A stretch of DNA of 64,000 bases from Balanoglossus misakiensis (lineage: Eukaryota > Hemichordata), in assembly GCA_040954595.2 (NCBI GenBank), contig CM082589.2, forward strand, positions 1,922,001 to 1,986,000, read 5' to 3'. How positions within the stretch are numbered: position 1 is the first letter of the stretch; the number at the start of each line of letters is the position of its first letter. This document shows, in pieces, positions 12,911 to 26,546 of this stretch. A model generated the notes under the pieces. That model made no database searches. It was not told the origin of the DNA and saw nothing but the letters and a program-made list of their open reading frames with translations. A program made the translations under genes and the position numbers.

Positions 12911-15900
12911 GCGTTTGATGGTGTTGTTTGAAGGTGTTAGATTTTGAGCTCAGTAATGACTCCTAGACTACTTACTGAAATCACTGGCTCAAATTCACTT
13001 GGTAAGTTGGTGTATTATCTTTGGTGACATTGCCTCTCGTTTTTTTTTTTCATCTGGCGTTTGCGCCGCTGCTGTGAAAGAAATAAACTGCATTTTTTGG
13101 TTAATGAGTGCCACTGTTGCGCTGTGAAGTTCGCCCATTACTACCCATTTGCGGCGTTCTCTCATTGTCAACTTCGAATGAATGAGTTTCGCGCTGATTT
13201 CGTTCACAGTGTCAGACCAATTTGTGACAAGTTGACAACAGAAAGTGCAATTATACTCTGCTCTTAAACCCAGTATTTCTCATCTGTCTGTTTAAGGCTT
13301 TTTTATTTTTATTAAAGAAAGAAAGAATATTTTCTTTAAGTTTATAGTTTATCTCATTAATTTCCATACAAATGTTGGTGATCACAGATTGACCACCATG
13401 CCTGGTAGGTCTATAGACTTCTGTGAAACGTCAATCACAACAACCATAACCGAAAGATATATTCTATATGATGAGGTGATTAAACATAGATATTCACGAT
13501 AAGGCCAGGCAGGATATCAATTATTATTGATCAAACCGTAAATGCCTAAAAGGTCTTGTGGCATACATTCTCAATTCATTTCCCTGGAAAACCTGACTTT
13601 TTTATAACTGACTTGTTGATCCTTGAGAAAGATACGTCTTTCTTATTGTGGATAAATGATAACCCCCACATCCACAAACTCTCAGCATTTTCTTCTGAAT
13701 ATTGAATTACAGCTACTTGACCTATAGTTGTGAGAAGTGCCCTTATAATGACTGGAGGAGTTAAAAAACAAACACTCAGCAAAAGACTTGCATCCTAGAA
13801 ACTGAATGGTCCACATGGACTTTAACATGTAGGGGCTTTGAGCTTTGTTTGTGTGGTTTTCACTACATTTTCCCTTGTTTTACATTTTGATACATGTTTG
13901 CAGAAGTAATCATAAATAAGGTGTAGTTTATCTCGATAAAAGGACAAATCTCTCAGTCTTAACTCCTGCTAACACCTGTGTGATGCAGTAAAACCTGCCT
14001 AAACCATGTTTTTCACAGTGGAGGAAACAATAACACACAAACGATTGGAGCACTGTTTTTTACATCAACAGTTCCTCCAATTCATTGGAAGAAACAATCC
14101 AAACGAACAAACTTGTATAGAGCGTGACCATAGCAACAGCCAATCAGCTCTGGCCAAATAGACTGTGGAAAAGTTAAATTGCTTTTTTTTTGCTAGTGTG
14201 CATTAAGCATTGGCTGTTGGCAGTCTTAGGTGCAATAAGTGGTTAACCCCATGGATGAGTGAACACAGGGATACAATTATAAAAACTTCCCCCCTCAAGG
14301 TGCTTTCAATTTATTTTCACATTTGTCAAAGTGCCGCTGCCAATTCGCAAACCCCTAAGATCAATTCTACAATGGAAAGTAAAAGTTTATGTTAATCTAC
14401 ACACATGGTTTCAAGATTAAGCAGGAAAAAAGTCAATTGCCAAAAATTATTTTGGACAAAGATTTCACTCTAGTTTGGTCAAATTTTTAGATTTACAGAA
14501 AATCATGCCAGTTGTTTTACTGGTTGAACTAAATATTCTATATGTGTAGCTTTTTCTGACAAACATTTTTGTTTATATAGCAATTTCTTTTGTAAGTCAC
14601 ATTTTCAAGATTTATGACAACAATGCTTCAGAAAAGATGACCTTCAGCTGACCTTTCAACTCTTTGGGGTCACCATCTTTGTCTTACAACAATTTAAAAA
14701 AGTGTAAGTTTGTCAGGATTAGAGTTTCTACTGTTAACATATAACCATAGCAACGAAACTTTCGTTTTTGTGCATGGCATTCTATCGTCCGAATTTCAGT
14801 TTGTTGGTTTGCAACTTCTGGTTTAATCTCACTCCATATTTGGGATACCAAACATTGTATTTTTTCTTTAATTTTCTATAACAAACCTGTTTGAAAGTTA
14901 AACTAAAGGGTGTGCTATACCGTTTTGGACGGTGGTTTTAGTTCATTGGGGTGAATCTGCTTCATTTTGAGGCAGAGAGCTTGTTCGTGGCATTTGGGGA
15001 TGAAATTATGCGTCTTTTGATAGCGTCCGTTACCTTGACCTGTCAATTTGACATACTAATTACATGCAAAAAACTCTAACAAGAAGTGTCACTCTGAAGA
15101 CTAGAGAATCGCTTGGTTACAAAAATATGGGTCTCCGAGCCCACATAAAGATAGTTTATTCGGATTAATAAAGCAATTTTGTAATGGATAATTTATGAGG
15201 GGAAACTTCAGTCGCGGAAAAAAATGAGGCAGCTGGTTCGATAGAGGGGAGGGTGCGTAATAAGTGGATCGGCAGTCGTGTGACCACAACTTGGGCTACT
15301 TGTCGAGATTGCAAAGCGAAAATCTTTCATAATTTGATTCGGCGCATTTGTATACTTTTTTCACCTGTAAAAACTATATTTTGTTTGCTTAAAAGTTAAA
15401 CGAAATCTCCAAATGTGTGTTATCAGCTTTGAACGCAGTGAAACTCCTCGTAAAGGACTGAATACGACATAAAATGCCCCCTCCCCATTATATCTCTCGC
15501 ACCAACCAGCGCAGAATTGCTTCCAAGCTGTCGTCTGTCTGTTTTGGCACCCTGCCAAGAACGACAGGGCATGGCAGCATATTTTCAGGTATTTTTCGGG
15601 AGATTTAAAATAGAGACGCGGGAGATTCCACCAATAATCCCACCTTTAAGTTCCATGAATTTCGCAATAACTTAAAGTTTATCTCGTGTTGTTTATCGTT
15701 GTGAATATAAAAAGTAATCGTTCTTGGAAATAAATGAGTGGTTTCGGTTTTTCTGTCTGTCCGAAACTTTAATCAGTTAAATTTGGCCAGGATGAACGAA
15801 TTTAAAAAATGAAATCCCACGGTTAAAAAAACCCACCGAAAACGCAAATTAAATATATGGCATATTTTCGATTTTTACTGATTACTGTCTTCATCATTTG

Positions 15901-17572
15901 CGTGTTTGTTTTATCAACCATGTCCGTCTCGTTGTGGGTTTCATCAATACCTAATGAATCCCCGCCGTCCCCAAAATTAATAATTCATAATCACATTTCA
16001 TATTTTGAAACCCCCCTTTCCCATGTCGAAATTAGTTCCTTCAAATCATCAGTAGTTGTCGGAACCTTTGAATCGGTTCGCCGCCGCGTCTAGTTAAAAA
16101 GTCCCCGACGAAATATGTGCAAGAAGCCGGAAAAACGCTCGGTTGTCGCTGATCAGAATTTTTTGTTGGGGCTACCTCTGTCGGGAAGAGGTGAACGAAA
16201 AAACAGTCGCTTGAGATTTGACTGGTCATGTGGTCTCTGTGCCGCATGTTTTGGTAACCGGTTGACGATAAGTACAGCGAGCGGAACACGAATTTGAGGA
16301 TTTTCGCCCCCGGAACGAAATTCTAGATCCAGAAGGTGGTAGCAGTTGGACAGAATAACTGGTTACTGTGCATTTCGAAACAAAATAGCCGCCAGCGCTT
16401 ATGATTATTGTTATTAAGAAAACAGCAATCAAGTATCGAGTATTTTATTCAGAATAAAGAATTTTGCTCGATTGTGTATGTTATTTGGTGGTAGTCTTTC
16501 CAGGTAATGAGTATTCGTTTGTTTTTGGTGTTTTGGGGCGGCGTGGACTTTACGAGACGCGCACATATCTCCCCCTTTTCAAAACCAATATTCTCGATGG
16601 CCATTGACAGAGACTTGCAAACCCTGGACGCGTGGGTAATTTGCAAACTCCGAGTGACGCGTTCGCTCGTGCCTCTTCAAAAGTTTCAATCCAGCCGTGA
16701 CCACAGCTCACCCGATCGATCACATCGACCCCAATATCTCGGTACAAGGTCCGGGTCTCCTTGAGTGCAAAGGTGAAAGTTTGCCGTTCACCGCTAGTTT
16801 CACCGTGCACCCAAAACATTCCGGGGCGACTTTGCGCAAAACATTAAAACGCACTAACTTTGAAATGCACATGACTACATTTCAACGGTTCCATTTCATA
16901 CAATTTTGCAATGTTGCATTTCGTGCGTTTACAGAAGTCGCTCCTGCAGTGTGTGTATTTAAACATTTATTTGGACGTGGTCCCTAGATTCGTGTTGACT
17001 TTTTTTAAGCTAATGAATTTATTCATGTATTCGAGTCTCGACTCTCCAGCGCGGCTACCACTGAACATCTGCTGGGCACAGCAACGGGCTCCATTGTGAC
17101 GATGTCGTCGCTGATTGGTCGACGGCACGCTCCTGCCAAGTAGCCAACACAAAGGTCGCGTGCGGAGACAATACGTGCCTTTTTATTCGCCTAAGTTGAC
17201 GCTTCGGGAGTACCCCAATTCGTATTCAAAACACTAATACCTTTAAAACCGGCATATTTACATTTCTTAAGAAGGTCACTGTAGTGAAGGGATCATTCAT
17301 GAAAGGGGGACTTCTTTAAGCCCCTCTTTTCTCGAGATAGCAAGAAATGAGCTCGGCCCATGTCAAGCCCTGTCGTGTTGCACGGTTTTGACCCATTCAT
17401 TAAGCTATGTACCGATCGGCTGTGTTGCGATCGCGTGCCCGGCGCGTGGCTCGCTAACCATGTGTTGGGCGGCTAAGCGGGCAAATATTTAATTTAATCC
17501 GTTCCAAAGTTTACGTTCCCATAATGATGGCAATACATCACCGATCCGGCGTGGTCCCGTCACGATCGGAGT

Positions 17573-17580
17573 ATGCAAAT
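17573..17580 (-). promoter_or_regulatory. POU octamer ATGCAAAT
   Basis: An exact POU-factor octamer on the minus strand, 1.2 kb before the denser octamer cluster. Motif only. Confidence 0.3.
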
Positions 17581-18427
17581 TAACTTCAAAATTACTATTT
17601 TGTTTCTTTTCTTTTTGCCGTGTTTGGAATGTTGCAGATACCGCAACGCTTGTCACGGCAGCCCAAAGAGCCCGTATCGAGACGAAATTTATCAGTCGTG
17701 ACCGCAATTTCAATGCCCTCAAGAACATACACGACAAATTACCCACACCAACTTTGGTAGAGATCCGATCTGATCTCTAAAATATTGCATGTCAATTTGA
17801 AAACTGGGGATGCGGGTCGATCGATCGTGCGCGGCTCGGCTCCGCGTACTCGGTCTCAAGTGGACAAAAATACACATGTAAACTTTATCAAAGATTAAAT
17901 ATTATGCTACGTCAAACCATTATCGGAATGATGCAGTATTACCAACACGTGAGGCACTTTGCAAATAGAATTATACTTCAGTGTCTTCTAGCTCATACCG
18001 CGAATATTTTATCGCCAGGTGCGCGTGGTTTGTGTTTTTTTGTCGGGGAGTGCGGTTACTCTTGTGTCGTCATCCACTGAGTGGATAACAAACCCGCGTC
18101 GCTGTAATCCGTGACGTGCTTCTGTTAAAAATAACACGAATGGGTGGAGAAGATGGATTGGCAGTCTGATCTTTGGCCGAGATCAAATATTTTACCAATC
18201 TCGTCGACAAACTTTGCGGAGATTGGAAACTTTACTTCCTTGTGAAAACAACCCACCAGTCTGCTACCTTGCGGAAACGACCCTTCTGTATTTTCTCGGA
18301 TAAAAGTACATGTGCAATTTTTCCACGAAAATTCCCCTTTTCTCGTTTGATTTTCTGTAACTTTTCGCAGTGATTTGGGTTGTGAGGCGGACGGAGTAAA
18401 CTTTCTGTTCAAATTTCTAACGCTGTC

Positions 18428-18440
18428 AAGATGGCCGCCA
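18428..18440 (+). promoter_or_regulatory. YY1-like site overlapping a short ATG frame
   Basis: CAAGATGGCCGCC resembles the AAGATGGCGGC motif bound by YY1, commonly found just downstream of metazoan transcription starts. The ATG inside it opens a 62-codon frame (18431-18619) with a favourable context but no recognisable domain. This could mark the start of an unannotated transcript; evidence is weak. Confidence 0.25.
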
Positions 18441-18749
18441 AAACTATAAACTTAGTTAATTTTGGCGGTTACTCCCTTGCAAACCATATTTTAAGCAGTG
18501 CGGTTTTCAATCGAGAGATTACGTCTGGTTTGGATAGCGCTTGGCTAAAAACCACTTTCTCTAAATCTCAAAGTTTTGAAACGTTCCGATACGATGACAT
18601 TTCGCGCATGAATACATAAAAGTAGACAGCTGCAATTGGAAAGAAAAATCGGCGACGTCATTATCGATTGCCGGGACATAACGTTTTACCGTTTAATACG
18701 TTTAATCAACTACATATGACAAATCGAATTATTGATCAAACAGAGAATT

Positions 18750-20103
18750 ATTTGCATATAGCGAAGCTACTTGTTATCGCGCTTCAAGATTCTATCCGAA
18801 GACGCGAAACCCTTTTCTCATTTACATCCCGCATAGACAGAGGTTTAGTGAAGATTTTGGCGGCATTCCTACATGCATTTTTCGACATTTTCAGCGTAGA
18901 AAGTTATTGCTTATGTCAAGAATATGTTTTGTTGCCCAAAATGTCGAAGCTCTTATCTCTAATTGCTTTCGTTTTTTTTCTTTTTCTTTTTGGCAGATGG
19001 AAGGTTTCGCATAAGATGCAGAAGTCCTTGGCATTTCATGTTGACCGCGTTTTTGGAGGCACGTTCTCTTTCAACCATGCACAAGGAGTCACGACACGTA
19101 GGCTACCCTGGCGGCGTTCCTTGAACCGGGACATAAAAGGTACAGTCATGGGTGTCACCAAACATGACCTTTTGTCATGGCAACGCGTCGGCTTCGCCAA
19201 TTCATCTTTTTTTCAGGGCGCTGAAAAATGAGAGCGGATGGATTCCGACGGGCAACGAGTTGAGAAGTGTAATTCCAATAGTGAAAGTTTAAAAAAAAGA
19301 AATACTAATGCGCGCGGGCGTTGGCGGCTTCAAGACATAATTTGCATGGTTGGAGATGCGAATATTTTTGAAAGACGCACGCTACACAACGAAACGTTGC
19401 ACAAACATTGAAACATAATTGATTCAGTGTTATGGTACGCGCCGCGCTGTTGTGCGTATTTCGAGGGCGTCTTCATTATCATGGACACGATAAAATGCAA
19501 TCTTTTGATAAAATGCATATTTATTCAAAAGATACGACAACAGTAGCGCGACGCATGTTTATCTTGTGTGACGTAGGTCCTGTGACCCAAACACCGCTTC
19601 TCAGTGCAAAATCAGAATTGGCGTTTCTGATTCGGGCGCGCCGTGATGCTTACAAAGAAACAATTTAAGATGGCGAAAAGTTTGCTTTGGGTAGAATTAT
19701 TTGCATTTTTGGTGCGGTGTTATACGCATCGGTCGGTCCCAATTTCCCGAACGTGACCAGAACTGGCGACCGCAGGTGTGGATCTCAAATTTAGCCTTGA
19801 GCGGAGTTTAAACTGAATTGCTTGGCGCCCTTGCATTGACCTGGCCTGGCTTGCAACACCTCTGGTTCCCGGTCTACCTTTTCTTTTCGCTATCTTTGTT
19901 ACCCCTTTTAGAACTCAGGCTGAACTTTTTTTAAGACGGGGTGACCAGCTGGCGTTACTTCATGTGATAAGGTTTTGATCTTCTTCGGCAAGCCTTTGCA
20001 CCTGTTCATGTGGACTTGTCATAAAAGCGGCGTGCTTTGTACGCGCCAGTCTCAATCGGGGGGCTTATTAACGCCTTAGTTATGTTTACCGTTTAATTTG
20101 CAT
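18750..20103 (+). promoter_or_regulatory. Homotypic cluster of four POU octamers
   Basis: ATTTGCAT occurs exactly at 18750-18757, 19340-19347, 19699-19706 and 20096-20103, all in the same orientation, with a fifth octamer on the other strand at 17573. At this base composition I estimate less than 0.1 copies expected in 1.35 kb. The cluster lies 7-8.5 kb upstream of SoxC. Clustered sites for one factor are typical of developmental enhancers, and POU proteins are known partners of SOX factors. Function is inferred. Confidence 0.35.
19667..19675 (+). promoter_or_regulatory. YY1-like site AAGATGGCG
   Basis: AAGATGGCG matches the core YY1 motif. It lies inside the POU-octamer cluster. Whether a transcript starts nearby cannot be told from the sequence. 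Confidence 0.25.
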
Positions 20104-22462
20104 CAGAATGCGTTCGCGTGCTTCTCGCGTGTATGTACCTGAAGTAGTTTACATGGTCGCCGCACTTTATGTCCCTCTCGCCGTCCCCCATTCCTTGTAA
20201 TTGTTTACACTGATTGCGACCCCCGATTTAATTGTTACACAGCCCCGCATTGAAATGAGGAAGTGACCAAACACTTTACGAAAAAGGGGGAGAGATATTT
20301 TCAAGAGGTATATCTGCAAATCACGTGGCGAAAGGGGAGGTCAATATTTTTATTCAGCAATAGTACGACCACAAGTTTGCCGACTTGACAGTTTTGGCAC
20401 ACACAAACACATCAACACAGGGCATGAACTCTTCAACTTCGAAAAATGCCTGTTGTAAATCTAGAAATTCAAGCTGCGCGAACTTTTGTATTTTGACATT
20501 TTCGGGGAATTACAACTTGAAGTCGCTTGCCCTTGACAACTGACAAGGGTAGCCCCACCACAATAATTTATTCGAAAGAGGAAAAACAGCGCTTGGCAAA
20601 GCGAACTTGTCCCTTCAAACACAATCACACGGAAATAAGTTTGTGGAAAATCTTGGCGTGCATCGACAGGACGCACCTGCTTGTACGCCTCGACAAATCG
20701 CATGAATGTAGTCTGGAAACACGCCGTCTTTGAATTGATCGAGTTCTCAGGTCAAACAGTACATGTAAAACGATCATATCGTGCATTTTGTGTAGTTTGC
20801 AGATAATTGTATTTTGAGCGACAGGTCAACCTACAGGGTAGAAGATGTTAACCCGTGTCGTTGAACTTGGTCTAGTATTTCTATCTTGCTACGGGCATGC
20901 GATATCGTTAAACTGTTTGTGGTGTTGGTTGTGGTGGCAGTGGCCACGTCCTGACTGATTGTCCGCCAGGAGATATTTGATGGTAGATCACAAACTGAAC
21001 AGGTGCGCGAAACTAGTTACCTGCGGCCAACAAATGTAACACAAAGCACAACACAGAGATAGTTCATCATCATATGCAAAACGATCATCGATAGACTCTA
21101 TTTTATTTTTTAAAACATGTTTCACGTTGTATCACTGTAGCGTCGTGGTATGTGGAACTGTGTGTGTATGTGTGTGTGTCGACCACAGAAATTGTTTACG
21201 TCTCAGTGATACCGAGGTTTTTGGTATTTACCGATGTGGTTGTGATGGTAGCCGCCACCTGTACCAAAGCCGCAACTTTAGGAGAATCTCACCAGAAAAT
21301 CCCTCGTCTCAACTTTTTGTCAGGTCGTACAATACGTCTCCGTCCGTCCTTTGTCAAGTTTAATTCTTTCTTGGTAATTTCTTGGTAACAAGCGAGCCAC
21401 AAAAGCGTGCCACGTGTCAAAATCGATCGATATCCAGTCGGTACCATAATAGGACAGACACACCTTTGTGTAGTCGGTGGCTTTACATAATTTTTACCAT
21501 TTTATTGTTGACACTGTGTTCTTCACTTTCCGTTGAAAATGGACTGTGTGTAATTGACACGTCGGACCACATAATCTCATTATGCGACCCTTTTCAATTT
21601 TGTGTATGGACAGCCGAACAGAGCGTTAATGACGCGTTTGTTCTTGGCTCGTGCACTTTGCAACCGGTATTGACAACTGTGAATGGAGTCCGTCACCCGG
21701 GGATTAAGATGGAAATACAGAAAGGAAAACAACAGTGGCCGTAATGTCGAAGACTCTCAAAAATGCCACGAGGCGCTTGAGCGTCTTCAAATTGTCCTCC
21801 GACTGTTTTGTCACCTGTTCGTCAAACACACCAAAGATATTCTTATCTGGTGTCTTGAAGACTTGTAGAATAAAGGATGCTCAAATCTCATCTCATCTCA
21901 TAGCATGCCACATCTAAGACTGTAGATTCGATTGTACCGACTTAGGAGCTTATTTTTGTTTCTTCGCGAACGTTGTTTATTGAAAATATCACGAATTTAC
22001 TGCCAAATCTTACAGTGCCGTATCCGGTGCGGAGAATCGATCTTCGATCGTGACTTCCGGACACAATTTTACGATGGTTGCCCTGTTTACAAGGACGAAA
22101 ACGATCTCCCGGTGTTTTCGGGGAGAAAGGAGTGGGAAAATATCATGTCCGGTTCAAATCTGCTCGGAGATGTTCTGTCTGCACGAAAGTCATCTCGAAG
22201 TGGGCCTACACCCTTAACGAAGATATTTAAAAAAATGGACACCGCGAAAACACCACGTGCGTCCGAAGTTTGAGGATGTTATTGGTCCGTCGTAATCATA
22301 GCAACAGTTTGTGTGTATTGATGTCGAACAGATGTCCCTGAACAAAAATGATTGATCCGGCCGCGTTTGACGCAAGCAGTCAAGTTTTTTCCTTACCCCC
22401 TCTTTCCTTTTGCCGAAAGCATTCATTGATTTTGAGTGCTAAAGCTTCTGGGCCGATCAATT

Positions 22463-22478
22463 GGGGGGGGGGGGGGGG
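22463..22478 (+). repeat. Poly(G) run, 16 nt
   Basis: Sixteen uninterrupted G in otherwise ordinary DNA; a potential quadruplex or slippage site. Confidence 0.9.
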
Positions 22479-24188
22479 AGATCTTGTGGTATTCCAACTC
22501 ACGCCGTATTTCTTGTTACTCGCCAGGTAAAAAAGTTTACAAAAACTGGAAAAGATTTCGCTCACATATTATCGGAAATTTCTGATATCAAACTCTTTTC
22601 CATAACTGCCGATTTCAGAAAATAACCAAGCTTATTTTCTCTCTTCTTCCGTTACAAGAAGTATATCTATAACGGTGAATAAATTTAGTGTCGCGAAACT
22701 AAAGACGTTTCACAAGCTTCCCCTCAGTATGTTTATAACGTTTTTAAATATCTTTTCATATTTAATGATGCTCTTGATATTGTCCCGTAAAATGAATGAA
22801 TGAACCGAATTTGGGCGATGAATGTGGGTGTTGTTCTATTAAAACGGTGCTTAAAAGACCACCATTTGCTTCTCTTGAATCATGCGGGTATTTTTTCAAC
22901 ATTTAATTTCCCAATGCATCCACATCTGTCCATCCCGCAGGTAGCACGACCTTCGCGGAAATATAATAACCTCCCCCTCAGTTCGGAAGGCAGGAAGTCC
23001 TTCAAGATTTCTAAAGTTCCTGGACTCAACTTTATAGTGGCCACTGAGCCCAACAAACAGTCTGGTTTGGGTGCAAATTCCCTATTTATACGCGTGGCCT
23101 TGATGTCTGCGGCTGCCCAGGACCCAATCTGGCGAGGGATGTCACGTTCTCCTTACAGCCGCCACGCCAGTTCACCTAGGCGCACTTTTAAGGTGGTCTG
23201 TTTTTTCTGTCAACTTTTTAAGCGTCAGTTACTTTTAATACTGTGTCATATTTTTGCGTCTTCAACATGGAGTCACCCCCTCTCCCCTTCTCCCGCTGAA
23301 GCGAGGAAAATGAGTTGGGAATCCCCGACGTACTTTGAAGGTCACAGGGTGTGTTTGTCCCGACTGTGAAAAAAGCCCGACCTCCTCCATCAAAGGGGGT
23401 CTTATGTGAATGGAACAATCGGCGTAACACTGCATGCGAAACGTTTTACGTGCCTACCACGCGAATCCGTCGTGGCATCCTTTGTTGGAGACACAAAAGC
23501 GGCCCGTGCCACATCTTTTTATGGTACGCGAGTTTCAATAGAAACTTTATTTCAGTTTGTTATTAAGTCGAAGCCCCCCTGTTTGACATCACTCCTTTGG
23601 CTCCTCTGAATAATTAGGAGGGGATCACCACGGTTTGTTGACGGTGTAGTGGGTCGTTGCTATGGAAGCGACCGATACCGGTCGCGATTGTCCCGGACCC
23701 CTCCAAGAAGCAAATTCCAAACACACATATGCTGAAACTTTTTGAAAAGTTTCCCTATTTAATTTCTTTCTTTTTGTACTTTGGAAACAAGTTATATGCC
23801 TACGAGTTCGCAGTAATATTCCACTAATCTTTTCTGTTCTCGAAAATATAGGCCTCCTTCGATGTTCGGTCGATACGACCTTTCTTTTGGTGCCGAGAAA
23901 ATGCCAATTAATATTACCACAAACAGGACAATACTGATTTTTTTTTCTTTTCGTGGACCGCTCTAAGAGTCTTTATATTGACTTGGAAATGAGGCTGATC
24001 TTCCTTTTGTTTTTAATTTTAGCTTTCATTAGTGTTTGTTCTGCGGGATGAAAAGGTTTTTGGGTGCCACGCGACCATTGGGCGGTGATTGCACCAACGG
24101 CCCTCGTACCTGTCAATCATACCGCGATACACGTGTCTACCACAAAAGGTCGAGCCTCTGTGATAGCCGCGGCGTGTGACTGGGTCGC

Positions 24189-24198
24189 GTCACGTGAC
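24189..24198. promoter_or_regulatory. Perfect GTCACGTGAC palindrome (CLEAR-type E-box)
   Basis: GTCACGTGAC is the full palindrome preferred by MITF/TFE and USF-type bHLH-Zip proteins. It is isolated here, with no adjacent promoter elements recognised. Confidence 0.3.
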
Positions 24199-25174
24199 TC
24201 GGTTTTTTGGGGGAAAAGGATTTGGAGGCCCAGCGAGGGGTGCCGTGCTGGGCTTATCCGGTCGATTTGTGAATGCAACACGGCAGCAATTTGACGGATA
24301 GGAAGAAATGATAATTTTAATCTTTGTCGCAGCAGGGGTGTTCTGGTAAATCCAGGAAGACCCCCAAATTCAGGCGCTGATGTTCAACTAATAACAAACC
24401 GGGGCAAACCCAAACACACTTGTCGAGCTCAAAGTCAATATTTGCTCGACGTGAATTTGATCAAACCAACCGATCATGAGCTATTTTTAGATTGAATGAC
24501 AAATATTTTTAAGGAAAAAAAATGAAAAATCGGGCGTTCTTTGGATCATACTTCTCTGCTTAACTTTGCATATTTTTCGGTTTGTCAGTTTTTTTTGGTC
24601 AAATAAGACTAACTTCAGGATAGTCGCTCCACAAAATCGCGGTCTCTGGTTAGGGGTAGGCTGTTCAAAAAACTTCGCCTACCCCCTCAAAGCTACACCC
24701 CACCCCTCTTCCATTTTCCTTGAACAAAGCTGACCCCCTCCCCATCCGCCTCTACCTGACGAGGCCATATTTTTGAGGGAGAATTGCATGAAGGTACTTT
24801 GCCTTATAATCGGTGATTCGGAGTCTGTAGGTCAACAGTAGCGTGAAATGACTTTGATATCATTAAATTGCAAATTAGGGATCATAATGGAACATTTATT
24901 ATTCCGATCATGAGACCTAAAAGACCCCCTCTCCAAATGGAGTCATATTTGGTCCACAAGCTAGTTTTATTTTTCTGGTCTTCGGGTAGACGTAGGTCAT
25001 GGGGGGAAAAGGAACGAAGAAAATGCTGGCTGATCTTTAAAGAATTGCTAAACCATTGCTTTCAAGTGGAGATTTTTCGGCCTATGATAATGTTAACTTG
25101 TGTAATAATGTTAATCGGGTGCATGAATTATGAGAATACGACAGATTACTTATAAATTTATGACAGTGAAAGTA

Positions 25175-25187
25175 TTGCGCATGCGTC
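25175..25187. promoter_or_regulatory. NRF1-like motif
   Basis: TTGCGCATGCGTC contains the TGCGCATGCG core of the NRF1 palindrome, typical of CpG-rich promoters. No start site or gene is visible nearby. Confidence 0.25.
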
Positions 25188-26546
25188 TTCGGTGGAGACC
25201 CGCCCATCATAACATTAAAAATGATAATTCAAAGATGATCCAGTCGATATCATGATAAAAACTTTCATAATTTTCAGTGAGCAATCATTCGTTGGCCTCC
25301 GTTTGTGTAGTGCGCCTCAAACCGACAGCTTTGGATTCTGGTCTGTGATTTTGTTCTCGTGGCCGCCTGTGTTGGCGGCGTCGACACGCTTGAAGGTGGG
25401 TCAGTCGTACTGGGGCGGGCCAGTCTACGTGGTACCGCGTTCTCGATGCCGTGGCGTGGCAGATATTCGCGTCTACGTGTTCACTTTCTCGTCTGTGTAC
25501 TTCTGTTATTTTAATCGTTCCGCTAGCTCACGATCAGGCCATGGAAACCTATGACGATCGCTAACCCGTGCGTCCAGAATAGCCAATTTTATTGTGATCG
25601 CGGACCCACAGCCGATCGTGAATTTGTGGTAGCCTTTAGCCCAGTAGTGATTTCAGCGACCGGGCGCTTCTAAACTTGTATTACACCAGCAATATTGTAA
25701 AATGATCACACATGACCAATTGCGTCATATTTCATGCTGATTTTTATAAATAGTGATACTATAATGTAGAAATTGCGCATGTACTATATATATGAAACAC
25801 TGTGGTCGCAGGTCAAGTCAAATGGAAATTTAAAACTGTTCCAAATTCCCAAATCGAAGTTATACATTCGAAAGAGATTTGTAGGGCATGAAAAAAACAA
25901 ACTGCATTAACTTTTGTGAAATCACTCTTTGCTCTAAAGCAACATTTTGGTTCCGTTGGATTTCCGGTTCTGTATGTCTTTCCCTAACATTTCGGGGCCA
26001 CCGGAAGCCCCGCGTATCAATTTCCAAAGGGGTGAACGTTGCGCATTGGAACACCGTTTCAGTCGGAGCATTACTTAGAGCCAAATCATGATCAGTTTGA
26101 CAAGCGCCACGCGAATTCGCTCCGCCCTTATCGCCAGTGTAATCTCTGGTCGTGATCGGACACCGTTTTCATGTCTGCCGCCATCGTTACACACCGTAGT
26201 GTTAGCCAGTTCTATTAACCCGCAAGAAAGCAAAGTAAAGTAAGGTGAAAATTCAAAAAGTACTGTTCTGTGTATTCCTGCTAACACATGATAAACGCAC
26301 GTCAACTGTAATCTCGAAATAAAACGAAGTAAATCTATGCAAAAACCACAGTAAATGTGTATATATTTGTTCACCGGATTACGCGCCCAGAGTATGGTCA
26401 GATGATCGACGCATTGGCCCTTTTCTCCGGAAGGGTTTATGCCGTAATTATCGAGATGGCAGAGGCTTTTGAAACGCATATTTTAACATTTGTTCAATTT
26501 TCAAGTATCCAGTGGCAATTTCTGTTAACACCAAAGCGTTGAAAAG

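Larger units (their letters stand above)
1..15100. other. CpG-poor, AT-rich non-coding block
   Basis: No reading frame here resembles a known protein; the longest is about 150 codons, as expected by chance. The DNA is AT-rich and CpG-poor: I counted 9 CpG in 4381-4980, against about 45 in 17101-17700. TG and CA are frequent, which fits long-term germline methylation. In invertebrates that pattern usually marks gene bodies, so the block could be an intron of a neighbouring gene, but no exon is recognisable and intergenic DNA is equally possible. It contains several microsatellites and a few locally CpG-richer, more complex islands, listed separately. Confidence 0.6.
15100..26540. other. CpG-rich non-coding domain upstream of SoxC
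   Basis: From about 15.1 kb the CpG density rises several-fold and stays high up to the SoxC gene. No frame encodes a recognisable domain; the longest (about 187-189 codons at 18668-19231 and 22800-23369) show no motif, and the first lacks an ATG at its start. The composition suggests germline-unmethylated DNA, as expected for a regulatory domain of a developmental gene in a mosaically methylated invertebrate genome. It contains the POU-octamer cluster, YY1-like sites and CATAGCAAC motifs listed separately; otherwise I see nothing gene-like. Confidence 0.55.

Noticed and set aside
18668-19231. A 187-codon open frame with a hydrophobic stretch
   Set aside because: It does not begin with ATG, has no recognisable family and a length compatible with chance in this composition.
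22150-22170. A tRNA B-box-like GGTTCAAATCT
   Set aside because: No matching A-box or cloverleaf could be folded upstream.
22800-23369. A 189-codon ATG-initiated open frame
   Set aside because: No motif or family resemblance, no promoter or polyadenylation context; probably a chance frame.
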